Source: UBA969 sp041694635 (GTDB lineage: Bacteria > Planctomycetota > Planctomycetia > Gemmatales > Gemmataceae). Taken from it: a stretch of 64,000 nucleotides of DNA. Under the pieces are notes generated by a model that saw nothing but the letters and a program-made list of their open reading frames with translations, was not told the origin of the DNA and made no database searches. The stretch is from assembly GCA_041694635.1 (NCBI GenBank), contig JBDNHI010000103.1, forward strand, positions 56,792 to 120,791, read 5' to 3'. The translations under genes were made by a program, and so were the position numbers. Positions 37,074-45,794 of this stretch are shown in pieces. The first letter of the stretch is position 1; every line of letters begins with the position of its first letter.

Positions 37074-38086
37074 AAACTTCTCTTGAAAAAATCTTGCTAA
37101 TCATTCAGCAAGATCCAGGAAATAGAGGCTTGGGCAGGCTGCCGGATAATCTTTTCAATCACTCTCCGCAAGGGTTTCAATCCGCTTGTAAATCGCTTGC
37201 TAATTCACCGCATTTGGGTGTGGTTATTTTTACTGGGTTCACTATTCCTAATGCGACCCCACCCGCCCCCGAAACCGATGGCCCACCTGGGGCTCTTTTT
37301 CTTGCAATAACTCTTTCCTCTCTTGGGCATAGGGTTGCGATTGCCTGTGAAAATAACTGCCTTCCAGCATTTGAAGCAGCCCTAAACAGCTTAAATCTTC
37401 AAACAAAAATTAACCTTATTGAATCTCCTTTAGAGTTAACGGGTGATTACGCAAGTGCATTGCTCACCCAAATAGAAAAAAAAATCGGTTTTTGTTCTCA
37501 CTTTATCGCAATCGAAAAATGCGGCCCCTCCTATTCTCTCGAGACTAACCAACAGCAAACTTCAACCTCTAAGGAACAAGCGGATTCTTTTCTAAGTTCG
37601 GATAAATTTTCCTTTGCTGGGAAAATTCTTACTATGAGTTGCAAAGATATAACCCATCTAACTTCTCCTGTTTATCTCTGTTTTGACCCTTTGTTTTGTG
37701 CTTCAAAAAATATCACCCGCATAGGCATCGGCGATGGCGGTAATGAAATCGGAATGGGAAATATCCCCAGACAGATTATCGCTGCCAACATCAACAACGG
37801 CGCTCTTATCGCCTGCTCTACCACCGTCGATTTTCTCATTACCGCTGGCGTTAGTAACTGGGGCGCTTATGCTCTGGGCGCGGGGGTTTTAATCCTTTCC
37901 AACCAATCCTCCATTTCTACACTCGATCACCTCATCGAAAAAAATGTCTTGCACCTCATGGTCGAAAAAGGGAATCTTGTTGATGGCAGGTTCGGGCAAC
38001 CTATTGCTTCCATTGATGGCATCGACTGGAATATCCATGCAGATGTGATTCAATCCATCGTAGAAATACTCAAGGAAACATCATGA
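37070..38086 (+). CDS. DUF4392 protein, C-terminal half of D-glutamate cyclase
   Basis: The 338-residue product matches DUF4392, the domain forming the C-terminal part of mitochondrial D-glutamate cyclase (DGLUCY), which converts D-glutamate to 5-oxo-D-proline. Useful landmarks are VVIFTGFTIPNATPPAPETDG, IAIEKCGPSY, IGIGDGGNEIGMGNI and CSTTVDFLITAGVSNWGAYAL. The ATG at 37070 overlaps the rluA stop; TTG 37052 is a less likely start. The next gene, DUF1445, is the other half of the eukaryotic fusion and overlaps by four bases, which supports a joint role in D-glutamate turnover. Confidence 0.88.
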   Translation: MKTSLEKILLIIQQDPGNRGLGRLPDNLFNHSPQGFQSACKSLANSPHLGVVIFTGFTIPNATPPAPETDGPPGALFLAITLSSLGHRVAIACENNCLPAFEAALNSLNLQTKINLIESPLELTGDYASALLTQIEKKIGFCSHFIAIEKCGPSYSLETNQQQTSTSKEQADSFLSSDKFSFAGKILTMSCKDITHLTSPVYLCFDPLFCASKNITRIGIGDGGNEIGMGNIPRQIIAANINNGALIACSTTVDFLITAGVSNWGAYALGAGVLILSNQSSISTLDHLIEKNVLHLMVEKGNLVDGRFGQPIASIDGIDWNIHADVIQSIVEILKETS

Positions 38087-38877
38087 ACACAAAAACGGGG
38101 AAACAAGTTCGCGATTTATCTAGGGAAGGAACTTTAACTAATCCGACAGCAGGCCTTGCTTCTGGTTTTGTTCAAGCTAATCTTGTTATCGTTCCCGAAC
38201 AATTCGCCTTTGATTTCTTGCTCTTTTGCACACGAAACCCAAAACCCTGCCCCGTCTTAGAAGTTCTCGAAAAAGGAAATCCGCTTACTTCTTTAACTGC
38301 TAAAAATGCTGATTTACGCACCGATTTACCACGCTACAGGGTTTATCAAAACGAAAAACTCTTGGATGAACCAACCGACATTTTAAAGTATTGGCGTGCT
38401 GACTTCGTATCCTTTTTACTAGGTTGTTCATTCACCTTTGATCGGGCCCTTCGAGAAGGAGGCGTGCCTGTTAGACACGAAGAAGAAGGCAAAAATGTGC
38501 CTATGTATAAAACCAATATTGCTTGTAAAAGTGCTGGAGTTTTTCAAGGCCCACTCGTTGTCTCGATGCGGCCTATGACTACAGATTTAGCACTCAAGGC
38601 AACTTGTATTACTAGTCGTTTCCCTAGGGCCCATGGGTCTCCTGTTCATCTGGGCGATCCTTTACAAATTGGTATTCCTAATATTTCAAAACCAGATTTT
38701 GGTGAAAGTGTTTCTATTCACTCGGATGAAATTCCAGTTTTCTGGGCTTGTGGCGTAACCCCCCAAGCTGTTGCAATTGCCTCTAAAATCCCTTTCTTAA
38801 TCACCCATAGCCCTGGCCATATGTTTGTTTCCGACTGGACTGATCAGCAACTTGAAGGCGAAGAAAGGGTTCGTTGA
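38083..38877 (+). CDS. DUF1445 (YcsI-like) D-glutamate cyclase/hydro-lyase family
   Basis: The 264-residue protein has the full DUF1445 pattern: LTNPTAGLASGFVQANLVIVP, CPVLEVLEKGNP, DLPRYRVY, VSFLLGCSFTFDRALREGGV, PMYKTNIACKSAG, VVSMRPM and FWACGVTPQAVA, ending ITHSPGHMFVSDW. It matches the N-terminal part of DGLUCY. In bacteria the family is variously named putative hydro-lyase or YcsI. Translation is coupled to the DUF4392 gene by a four-base overlap. Its substrate in this organism is inferred only from that pairing. Confidence 0.9.
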   Translation: MNTKTGKQVRDLSREGTLTNPTAGLASGFVQANLVIVPEQFAFDFLLFCTRNPKPCPVLEVLEKGNPLTSLTAKNADLRTDLPRYRVYQNEKLLDEPTDILKYWRADFVSFLLGCSFTFDRALREGGVPVRHEEEGKNVPMYKTNIACKSAGVFQGPLVVSMRPMTTDLALKATCITSRFPRAHGSPVHLGDPLQIGIPNISKPDFGESVSIHSDEIPVFWACGVTPQAVAIASKIPFLITHSPGHMFVSDWTDQQLEGEERVR

Positions 38878-38931
38878 AAAATAGACTTTTCGTTTCTACC
38901 CCCCCTGTTCATTTTTAAAAAGGAATTTCGG

Positions 38932-40161
38932 ATGAAAATTTTATATCTTATTTTGAGTCAAACTTTTCTTCTTCTTCTTGCATTCTTTTTATCATCGGTT
39001 TCAACTTCTCTTGCAGAAGATTTTTTAGTCCAAAATCTTACTGAGAAAAATTCCTTTGGCGTTAATATTCAACTTCGTGGAAATCTTGATAATTCTCGTG
39101 TCATTTTCGAGAAAACTAAAAAAGGTAATGTCGCTTTTATCGGCGGATCCATAACAGAGATGAATGGCTTCCGGCCTATGGTTTCTGAAATCTTAAAAAA
39201 ACGATTCCCTCAAACGGATTTCGCTTTCACTAACGCTGGCATTTCCTCCACCTGTTCTACCACAGGGGCCTTCCGACTTAATTCCGAAGTTTTAAATAAA
39301 CAAGTCGATCTTTTCTTCATTGAATTTGCCGTCAATGATGATCAAGATGCGACCCATTCTCGTATAAATTGCATCCGTGGCTTAGAAGGAATTATCCGAC
39401 AAGCGTTTAAAACTAATCCTAAAATGGATATCGTTATCACCTACTTCGTTAACGAGGGAATGATTAAAACCCTTCAGCAAGGGAAAATTCCTTTAACCAT
39501 CGAATCGCACGAAACCGTTGCAAAGCATTATCAAGTTTCAAGCATTAACCTTGCTAAAGAAGTTGCAGAAGAAATGACTGCGGGCACCCTCACTTGGAAG
39601 CAATATGGTGGTGTGCACCCAGCGCCTTTTGGAAATAACATTTGCGCAAAAATGATCGATGAATTATTCACAAAGGCTTGGAAAACAACAAACGATAAAA
39701 CCGAGCTAACACCTTGTAAACTTCCACTACCCATTGACCCGCTTAATTATTCTTCAGGCAGATTCCTCGATCTTAAACAGGCTGTTCTTAAATCCGGTTG
39801 GACACTTGGCATTCCCGATTGGAAATCTTTGCCCGGCAGTAAACGCGACCGCTTCACTTCCGTTCCTGTTCTTTACTCTTCCAAACCTGATTCCACTCTT
39901 ACCTTAGAATTCGAAGGCACTGCTATCGGGGCTTTTATCGTTGCTGGGCCCGATGCTGGCATTGCTCTTGCTAGTATCGATGGGGGTACTCCAAACACTG
40001 TTAATCTTTTTCACAACTTTAGCAAAGGGTTGCATTACCCACGCACCGTGATGCTAGGTACAGATCTTAAACCTGGAATGCATACCCTTTCTCTGGTTAT
40101 TTCACCGGAATCAAAAAGTGCGGGGCACGCAATGCGTATTATGAATTTCTGTGCAAATTAA
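38932..40161 (+). CDS. Secreted SGNH/GDSL hydrolase
   Basis: The 409-residue protein has a signal peptide (residues 1-28) and an SGNH esterase domain: block I VAFIGGSITEMNG with Ser nucleophile, block II around NAGISS, block III FAVNDDQD, and block V HPAPFGN with Asp/His spacing. A C-terminal region (about 250-409) looks like a carbohydrate-esterase-associated beta domain. Such proteins deacetylate polysaccharides or glycans. It is alone, with a good terminator, and a ribosome binding site AAGGAA precedes ATG 38932. Confidence 0.88.
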   Translation: MKILYLILSQTFLLLLAFFLSSVSTSLAEDFLVQNLTEKNSFGVNIQLRGNLDNSRVIFEKTKKGNVAFIGGSITEMNGFRPMVSEILKKRFPQTDFAFTNAGISSTCSTTGAFRLNSEVLNKQVDLFFIEFAVNDDQDATHSRINCIRGLEGIIRQAFKTNPKMDIVITYFVNEGMIKTLQQGKIPLTIESHETVAKHYQVSSINLAKEVAEEMTAGTLTWKQYGGVHPAPFGNNICAKMIDELFTKAWKTTNDKTELTPCKLPLPIDPLNYSSGRFLDLKQAVLKSGWTLGIPDWKSLPGSKRDRFTSVPVLYSSKPDSTLTLEFEGTAIGAFIVAGPDAGIALASIDGGTPNTVNLFHNFSKGLHYPRTVMLGTDLKPGMHTLSLVISPESKSAGHAMRIMNFCAN

Positions 40162-40170
40162 CTGTAAATA

Positions 40171-40200
40171 AAAAGAGTTTGGAAAACCAAACTCTTTCTC
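40171..40200. terminator. Intrinsic terminator
   Basis: Stem AAAGAGTTTGG / CCAAACTCTTT with AAAA loop followed by a T-rich run. It ends the SGNH gene and may also serve the convergent TPR gene. Confidence 0.9.
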
Positions 40201-40225
40201 TTTACTCTTACTTTTTTATTTAACT

Positions 40226-41005
40226 CTACTTAACCCTTCTTTTGTTCTCTTTCCACTTTGCACGATTTGCGTGTGGCGTAGGTAACGACTCTGGGCCATC
40301 TTGTCTTCCTTGCTTTGGGGCTGTCTTTTTTTTCTTAACAACTTTTAAGAATGGCAATATAACTTGCCGCTGATCCTGATTTGATTGATTGGAACTATGT
40401 TGAAGTAAACGGGCTTCGTGGAATAAAAAGCTGTTCCAAAAGCAGATAAATTTTGGATTGTTTTTATTAAGGAAAAGTGCCCGAGTAATACAGGCCCTAG
40501 CTTGATCTTGCAAATTTTGTTCCTGCAAATGTTTTACCAGTAGTTTTAGCACCTCGAGGTTTTTAGGCATCAACTTGCTGGCTCGCATTAAATAAACAAT
40601 TCCAAGGCTTCCTTTGTTCTGATGAATTAAAGACACACCCAAGAAGCGCAAAGCCCGAGTATGCTTTGGTTCAATTTTAAGGCAAGCGCGAAATGAAATC
40701 GAAGCTAGTTTCAGGTTGCCATTGCCCCCCGCAGCAATCGCTTTACCTAACAGAAAATGATAGTTTGCATTCGCCTCATTGTATGTGAGACAAATGGAAA
40801 AATGTCGGGTTGCTTTTTTGAACCTGCGTTGCTTGATTGCTATTTCGCCTAGATGAAGCTGGGTTAGTTCCGCTAGCCCTTTAGGTAGATCTTCAAATCG
40901 GGTAAGCGATTGAAAAATATTAGCGGCTTCGATGTCTCTACCTAAAGAGCGATATCTAACAGCGGCTAAAAAAGATTGTTCAACGATGGGGAAAATAATG
41001 GCCAT
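40226..41005 (-). CDS. TPR-repeat protein
   Basis: The 259-residue protein lacks a signal peptide. It contains about five tetratricopeptide repeats over residues 10-185 (for example LAELTQLHLGEIAIKQRRF and FRACLKIEPKHTRALRFLG) and then a basic, Lys/Arg-rich tail at about 210-259. TPR units mediate protein-protein contacts; no enzyme domain is present. A basic tail suggests nucleic-acid or membrane contact, but that is inference. It is convergent with the SGNH gene. Confidence 0.8.
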   Translation of the reverse strand: MAIIFPIVEQSFLAAVRYRSLGRDIEAANIFQSLTRFEDLPKGLAELTQLHLGEIAIKQRRFKKATRHFSICLTYNEANANYHFLLGKAIAAGGNGNLKLASISFRACLKIEPKHTRALRFLGVSLIHQNKGSLGIVYLMRASKLMPKNLEVLKLLVKHLQEQNLQDQARACITRALFLNKNNPKFICFWNSFLFHEARLLQHSSNQSNQDQRQVILPFLKVVKKKKTAPKQGRQDGPESLPTPHANRAKWKENKRRVK

Positions 41006-41619
41006 AATAAAACTGCCTCCGTGCAGTAATCAAGAAACGAAACATCCCTGCCAAGGCGGTATCATAACTTTGATTCAGCTGGAAGCAATAGTAAAGAGAC
41101 ATTTACAGCTGAATTATAGGGTAGGAAGCGTTATTACCTTCTCGCCCTAAACGACTTATTTTAAATTATTTTTTTTTCGATTCGTTTCTTTGTTTTGAAA
41201 TGATTACTTGTAATAAACCTATGATTCATAGGGTTTGCTTAATTAAGAACTACTTTCATTTAAAATAAATTTTCATTCATAAAATTGTTAATTGCTTCAT
41301 TTCAGTTGTAAAAAATAATTTGATAACTTTTTCTTGCATTCCTTTAATAATACCATTTTTTGCAAATCTAGGTGCTTTAGGCAGTATGGCAATGCTCTCG
41401 TAGGCCTCTCTTTTTTACTTGACATACCCCCAGATTCACAGAAAATCTTCTAAACTGAACTTCCAACAAACTAATTTAATTCTTAAATCACTTAAGCTTT
41501 AATGAAATGCATCAAGGTTCATTCGTGGTATAAATTGTGAGCCCATTGATAACAAATTTTGGTCTCTTGATGCTTTTTTTATTAAACTTTTTATTTTGCT
41601 AAACAGCGGATGCCTTCTA
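41006..41619. other. Long AT-rich intergenic region
   Basis: About 610 bases separate the divergent TPR and transglutaminase genes. No credible gene is seen. A weak hairpin CCTATG/CATAGG sits at 41218-41232, and a TTGACA box at 41419-41424 lacks a convincing -10 at normal spacing. A candidate leader RNA lies at the right end and is listed separately. Confidence 0.5.
41455..41580 (+). promoter_or_regulatory. Candidate leader RNA or small RNA ending in a terminator-like hairpin
   Basis: GCATCAAG (41509-41516) is exactly complementary to CTTGATGC (41566-41573) across a 49-base loop, and seven T residues follow (41574-41580), 40 bases before the transglutaminase ATG. With the TTGACA box at 41419 this could be a 120-base small RNA, or a 5' leader that can terminate ahead of the gene. 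No known riboswitch class is recognised. Confidence 0.35.
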
Positions 41620-42792
41620 ATGAAAAGATTTATTTTTTTATCTACCTCCTTACCTTTATTTTTCACGCTTTGCTTAACCCTAGTGAATGTGATTCATTCT
41701 GATGAACCCTTGCCTTGGTGGACTAAATCGATCGAGAAAAAATTAGTAGAGTCAAAAAGTAACCGTAAAGAATTAGAAAAGGCTCTTAACAATATTCCGA
41801 AAGAACAACGGGCAGGTATGGTTTTTTTGCTTGAAAATATGCCTATTTCTGACTTAGAAAACATCAGTGCAAAATTCCTTATCACTAACCATTTACTGGC
41901 CTACAAGGCAAAACAAGAAGTTCCTTGGGGAGACCAGATCCCCGATGAACTCTTTTTTAACAATGTTTTGGCTTATGCCAATTTAGATGAAAAACGAGAC
42001 CCTTGGAGGCAGGAATTTTATGACCTTTGTATGCCATTGATTAAATCTTGTAAGACCCCTTCTGAAGTTGCAGGAAAATTAAATGCAGAACTATTTAAAA
42101 CACTCAAATTAAAATATGCACCACAACGCCGACCCCCGAACTTAAGCCCCAGCGAATCCATCCTTCAAGGCAATGCTTCCTGCACTGGTTTATCGATTGT
42201 ACTTAGTGATGCCTGCAGATCGGTTTGCGTACCTGCTCGCCTTGCCGGAACCCCAAACTGGTTTGACAAAAGGGGCAACCACACCTGGGTCGAAATTTGG
42301 GATAAAGATTGGCATTTCACCGGTGCTTGTGAACCCGACCCAAAAGGCCTAGACCGAGGTTGGTTCGTTGGTGATGCGGCAAAGGCACAGAAAGATTCCC
42401 CCGAGCACGCTATCTATGCTGCTAGTTTTCGCAAAACCGAAATTCATTTCCCTTTAGTCTGGAACCGAGAAAGCAAACGCGTTTTTGGCGAAAATGTCAC
42501 CGACCGTTATGCCAAACCTGACCAAAAAAAATCTGATACTTTTCAACTCAACATTAAAATCTTAGACAGCCTAAAGAAACGAATTGCAGTTCAGGTCGAG
42601 GTTGCCGATTCCTCCGATATGAAACTTAAATTCAACGGAGTATCTCGTTCTGAATCTGCTGACTTAAACGACTTCCTTAGCTTTCAACTTAAACCCCTGC
42701 ACCAATATAAAATTAAATGGGGGACAATCGAAAAACAAATTACAACGGGAAATTCAGGCACACAGCAACTCTTGGAATTCTTTTCTAACTAA
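41620..42792 (+). CDS. Secreted transglutaminase-like protein
   Basis: From ATG 41620 the protein has 390 residues with a signal peptide (LPLFFTLCLTLVNVIHS). Residues about 150-270 form a transglutaminase-like domain with the Cys in NASCTGLSIVL, His in NHTWVEIW and Asp in CEPDPKG, so the Cys-His-Asp triad is complete. Such domains act as thiol proteases, peptidases or amidases outside the cell. The C-terminal region (about 300-390) looks like a beta-rich module. TTG 41596 is a possible earlier start. The next gene, an esterase, follows after 37 bases. Confidence 0.85.
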   Translation: MKRFIFLSTSLPLFFTLCLTLVNVIHSDEPLPWWTKSIEKKLVESKSNRKELEKALNNIPKEQRAGMVFLLENMPISDLENISAKFLITNHLLAYKAKQEVPWGDQIPDELFFNNVLAYANLDEKRDPWRQEFYDLCMPLIKSCKTPSEVAGKLNAELFKTLKLKYAPQRRPPNLSPSESILQGNASCTGLSIVLSDACRSVCVPARLAGTPNWFDKRGNHTWVEIWDKDWHFTGACEPDPKGLDRGWFVGDAAKAQKDSPEHAIYAASFRKTEIHFPLVWNRESKRVFGENVTDRYAKPDQKKSDTFQLNIKILDSLKKRIAVQVEVADSSDMKLKFNGVSRSESADLNDFLSFQLKPLHQYKIKWGTIEKQITTGNSGTQQLLEFFSN

Positions 42793-42829
42793 CCTTAACC
42801 AATAAGCTTATTATTCTTGGGAGATTCTT

Positions 42830-44071
42830 ATGTGGGCTTTTTTCATTCTTCTTTTTTCTATCTCTTTTTATTTTGCTGCTTCACCCGAACCAGCAAAATC
42901 TTCTTCGGCTATTACCTCCTTAAAAACTTTTCTTGACACAAATCCAAAATCACTTACGGCTTTAAAAGATAAAGACTTCACAACCTTACCTCTTTCAAAA
43001 TCAGATGCCGTGACCGCTCGAAAACTACTTTGGAATGCTCATGCTTCTATCATCAAATCCGATAGGCAAAAAGAAATCAAAGATCGACTCCTTAAAGAAA
43101 ATAATCTCGAAATGCCTTTCGATTTTAAAACCTTTGGCAAGAAACCCGACAAGGGTTGGAGCCTTTGGATTTCTCTTCACGGCGGGGGCGGCGCACCCAA
43201 GCAAGTTAACGATTCCCAATGGAATAACCAAAAAAAACTTTATTCCCTTGATGAAGGTATCTACCTTTCTCCTCGAGCACCTACCAACACTTGGAACCTT
43301 TGGCATGAACCTCATATCGACCGGTTTTTCAACCGCCTTATTGAAGACCTAATTGTTCTTGAAGAGGTCAATCCCGAACGCGTTTACATCCTAGGTTATT
43401 CCGCTGGAGGCGATGGGGTTTATCAACTTGCCCCTCGAATGGCTGATCATTGGGCTGCTGCTGCTATGATGGCAGGGCACCCAAACGGTGTTTCATTGCT
43501 TTCATTACGAAACCTACCCTTTGCCTTACAAGTTGGCGAAAACGATTCTGCATACAACCGAAATAAGGTTGGTGCCGAATATGCTGATCAGCTTAAACAA
43601 CTTCACAAATTAGACAGAAACGGTTATCAAAACTTTTCAAAAATTCATCCGGGCAAAGGCCACTGGATGAACCTCGAAGATAAAGAAGCTCTTCCTTGGA
43701 TGGCTAAATTCTCAAGAAATTCTCTGCCAGATAAAATTGTTTGGAAACAATCTGGACCTCCAAACGATCGCTTCTACTGGCTGGCTTGCCCCATCCAAAA
43801 TGTAAACAATGGCTCACTTGTTACCGCAAGCCGAAACAAACAACAAATTAATATTGACTCCACTGAAAAAATCTCCAAACTTATCGTCCGACTCGATGAC
43901 CGAATGTTAGATCTCGACTCCCCCGTCATTATCAATTATTTAGGTAAGGAAATTTACAAAAGTATTCCCCCTAGAACCATCACGACTATGCTAAATTCCC
44001 TTCTTGGCAGAGGCGACCCTACTTTAATATTTGATGCTGAGGTCAGCCTTGATATTCCTACTGCGAAGTGA
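42830..44071 (+). CDS. Secreted alpha/beta-hydrolase, esterase family
   Basis: The 413-residue protein has a signal peptide (WAFFILLFSISFYFAA) and an alpha/beta hydrolase domain similar to phospholipase/carboxylesterase proteins: oxyanion segment SLHGGGGAP, nucleophile GYSAGGDGVYQL, an Asp in VGENDSAYN and a His in GKGHWMN, so the triad is complete. A C-terminal beta-rich part (about 310-413) may bind substrate. It follows the transglutaminase gene in the same direction and precedes a CBM9-like gene, suggesting a small exported-hydrolase cluster. Confidence 0.85.
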   Translation: MWAFFILLFSISFYFAASPEPAKSSSAITSLKTFLDTNPKSLTALKDKDFTTLPLSKSDAVTARKLLWNAHASIIKSDRQKEIKDRLLKENNLEMPFDFKTFGKKPDKGWSLWISLHGGGGAPKQVNDSQWNNQKKLYSLDEGIYLSPRAPTNTWNLWHEPHIDRFFNRLIEDLIVLEEVNPERVYILGYSAGGDGVYQLAPRMADHWAAAAMMAGHPNGVSLLSLRNLPFALQVGENDSAYNRNKVGAEYADQLKQLHKLDRNGYQNFSKIHPGKGHWMNLEDKEALPWMAKFSRNSLPDKIVWKQSGPPNDRFYWLACPIQNVNNGSLVTASRNKQQINIDSTEKISKLIVRLDDRMLDLDSPVIINYLGKEIYKSIPPRTITTMLNSLLGRGDPTLIFDAEVSLDIPTAK

Positions 44072-44088
44072 TGTTCCTACTGCGAAGT
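44055..44088. repeat. Direct repeat flanking a stop codon
   Basis: TTCCTACTGCGAAGT occurs at 44055-44069 and 44074-44088. The stop codon of the esterase lies between the copies. It looks like a short tandem duplication (period 19). Confidence 0.9.
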
Positions 44089-44120
44089 ACATTTAACTTC
44101 CTACTCAATTGAAAGTTATT

Positions 44121-45188
44121 ATGAAAAAGTTAATTCTGATTATTTGTATTCTTTTGGCCCCTCTTGCGATGATACCCCTTAGCGATGCCAATGGACCAAC
44201 GGACGCCATTCCCCACCCTCGTGGTTATGTTTGCTTTAAAACAAACACAGCACCAAAAATTGATGGAAAGCTTGATGACCCGGCTTGGAAGGCTGCACCT
44301 TGGAGCCAAGATTTTGTCGATATCGAAGGTAATTCCAAACCTTTGCCTACGCATCGCACCCGAATGAAAATGCTTTGGGATGACAAAGGACTTTATATCG
44401 CTTCCGAAATCCAAGAACCACACATCTGGGCCACTCTCACAGAACACGATTCCGTTATTTTCCACGATCCAGATTTCGAAGTCTTTATCGACCCTGATGG
44501 CGACAATCATCTTTATGCCGAACTAGAATTAAACGCCCTTAATACCACCTGGGATTTATTGCTCTCTAAACCTTATAAAGATGGGGGCAGGGCCCTTAAT
44601 GGCTGGGAAGCCATCGGGCTTAAAGCTGCGGTTCATATCAATGGCACAATCAATAACCCAAACGACACCGATACCCGTTGGACTGTGGAAATATTTTGGC
44701 CTTGGGTTGGGCTCAAGGAACTTTCTCAACAACCCATCCCACCAAAGGATGGCAACCGATGGCGCATTAATTTCTCTCGGGTCGAGTGGGACACCACTAT
44801 TGAGCAAGGCCGGTATATCAAAGTCAAAGGTAAACCCGAATACAACTGGGTCTGGTCTCCTCAAGGCGTTATCGATATGCACCGGCCCGAGCGCTGGGGA
44901 TACTTACAATTTAGCACTCAAACTGAGGGTAATGTTGATTACAAGCCCGACCCTGAACAAGGGGTGAAAGATTTATTACACGAAGTCTATTACTCGCAGC
45001 GCAACTATCACAAGAAGTTTGGCAAGTTCACTCAAAATTTCGCCGACTTACAACTTAATAAAAACAATAATGGCATACCAAATATCAGTCTTACGCCATA
45101 TGGTTTTGAAGCGATCATTGCCCTTCGTGAAAATTCTTTGCACAAGCAATGGGGCATCAACAGCGAGAGTTTTTTGTGGAGCAAGTAA
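44121..45188 (+). CDS. Secreted CBM9-like carbohydrate-binding protein
   Basis: From ATG 44121 the product has 355 residues with a signal peptide (LILIICILLAPLAMIPLSDA). Residues about 30-250 have the family 9 carbohydrate-binding-like fold typical of planctomycete annotations: IDGKLDDPAWKAAPW, MLWDDKGLYIASEIQEPHIWA, DFEVFIDPDGDNHLYAELEL and WTVEIFWPWVGL, followed by GNRWRINFSRVEW. The remaining C-terminal part is not recognised. No glycosidase domain is fused. A shared terminator follows. Confidence 0.85.
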   Translation: MKKLILIICILLAPLAMIPLSDANGPTDAIPHPRGYVCFKTNTAPKIDGKLDDPAWKAAPWSQDFVDIEGNSKPLPTHRTRMKMLWDDKGLYIASEIQEPHIWATLTEHDSVIFHDPDFEVFIDPDGDNHLYAELELNALNTTWDLLLSKPYKDGGRALNGWEAIGLKAAVHINGTINNPNDTDTRWTVEIFWPWVGLKELSQQPIPPKDGNRWRINFSRVEWDTTIEQGRYIKVKGKPEYNWVWSPQGVIDMHRPERWGYLQFSTQTEGNVDYKPDPEQGVKDLLHEVYYSQRNYHKKFGKFTQNFADLQLNKNNNGIPNISLTPYGFEAIIALRENSLHKQWGINSESFLWSK

Positions 45189-45249
45189 CGAGTTGTTTTG
45201 AAAAAAGATTGATTGTGAAATTCTTGAAATTGTTGTGGCATTGAGAATT

Positions 45250-45283
45250 AAAAAAGGGGCCTAGCATAGCTAGACCCCTTTTT
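45250..45283. terminator. Bidirectional terminator between CBM9 gene and tmRNA
   Basis: AAAAAAGGGGCCTAGC / GCTAGACCCCTTTTT forms a ten-bp stem with one mismatch and a three-base loop, with an A run on one side and a T run on the other. Confidence 0.9.
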
Positions 45284-45287
45284 CTAG

Positions 45288-45678
45288 TGGAGGCGCGGGG
45301 AATTGAACCCCGGTCCCGAAGCCCTTCCATACCGGCGTCTACGTGCGTAGCAAATCGATTCAGCAGTCTTTCTCTGCTATGTTCACTTTAATGGATTCGA
45401 TGAGCAAAGCCACTTCAAGCTAACCAAGTGTGAAATCTTGCAGGTGTCTCCCTCGGTATCAGCCACTTGCGTGACTTCCGACCCCCGCGATCCAGATTTA
45501 ACTAGCGCGCTAAAACCTCTCTGGCTAAGCTTCTAGACACGCGACCGCCATATTATTAGGCAGCCATTGAGAACTGCGGTTCTGCAGTTAAGTTTGATCA
45601 GATATTTACGTGGCCATCTGATCACCCACGGCACGCGACCTGTATTTCCGTAAGCCCGGTCGAAACCGGATCGCCCCC
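45288..45678 (-). ncRNA. ssrA: Transfer-messenger RNA
   Basis: The 391-base minus-strand RNA begins GGGGGCGATCCGGTTTCGAC and ends with the tRNA-like T arm and CGCCTCC plus A; the 5' GGGGGCG pairs with 3' CGCCTCC (one G-U pair). This is the classical one-piece tmRNA. The resume codon GCA and tag frame lie at 45585-45559, encoding AEPQFSMAA, followed by two stops at 45558-45553. tmRNA with SmpB rescues stalled ribosomes and tags the product for proteolysis. CCA is not encoded. The tag resembles what I recall for Gemmata. Confidence 0.95.
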
Positions 45679-45704
45679 GAAAACAAAAAGTCCTAACACT
45701 TTCA

Positions 45705-45710
45705 ATTATA
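45705..45710 (-). promoter_or_regulatory. Possible -10 box of the tmRNA gene
   Basis: On the minus strand a perfect TATAAT lies 26 bases before the mature 5' end, fitting a short precursor trimmed by RNase P. No good -35 is seen at 16-18 bases. Confidence 0.4.
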
Positions 45711-45794
45711 TGTCTCGAATTCCTTCTCGACATAGTATATTTTCGTTCTCAGCAGATAATTATTGCAACTATTTTCTATTTTTAAGGAAAAATC

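Noticed and set aside
41419..41456. TTGACA plus TAAACT as a promoter pair
   Set aside because: The two boxes are 26 bases apart, too far for a sigma-70 promoter; only the -35-like box remains, so I do not call a promoter.
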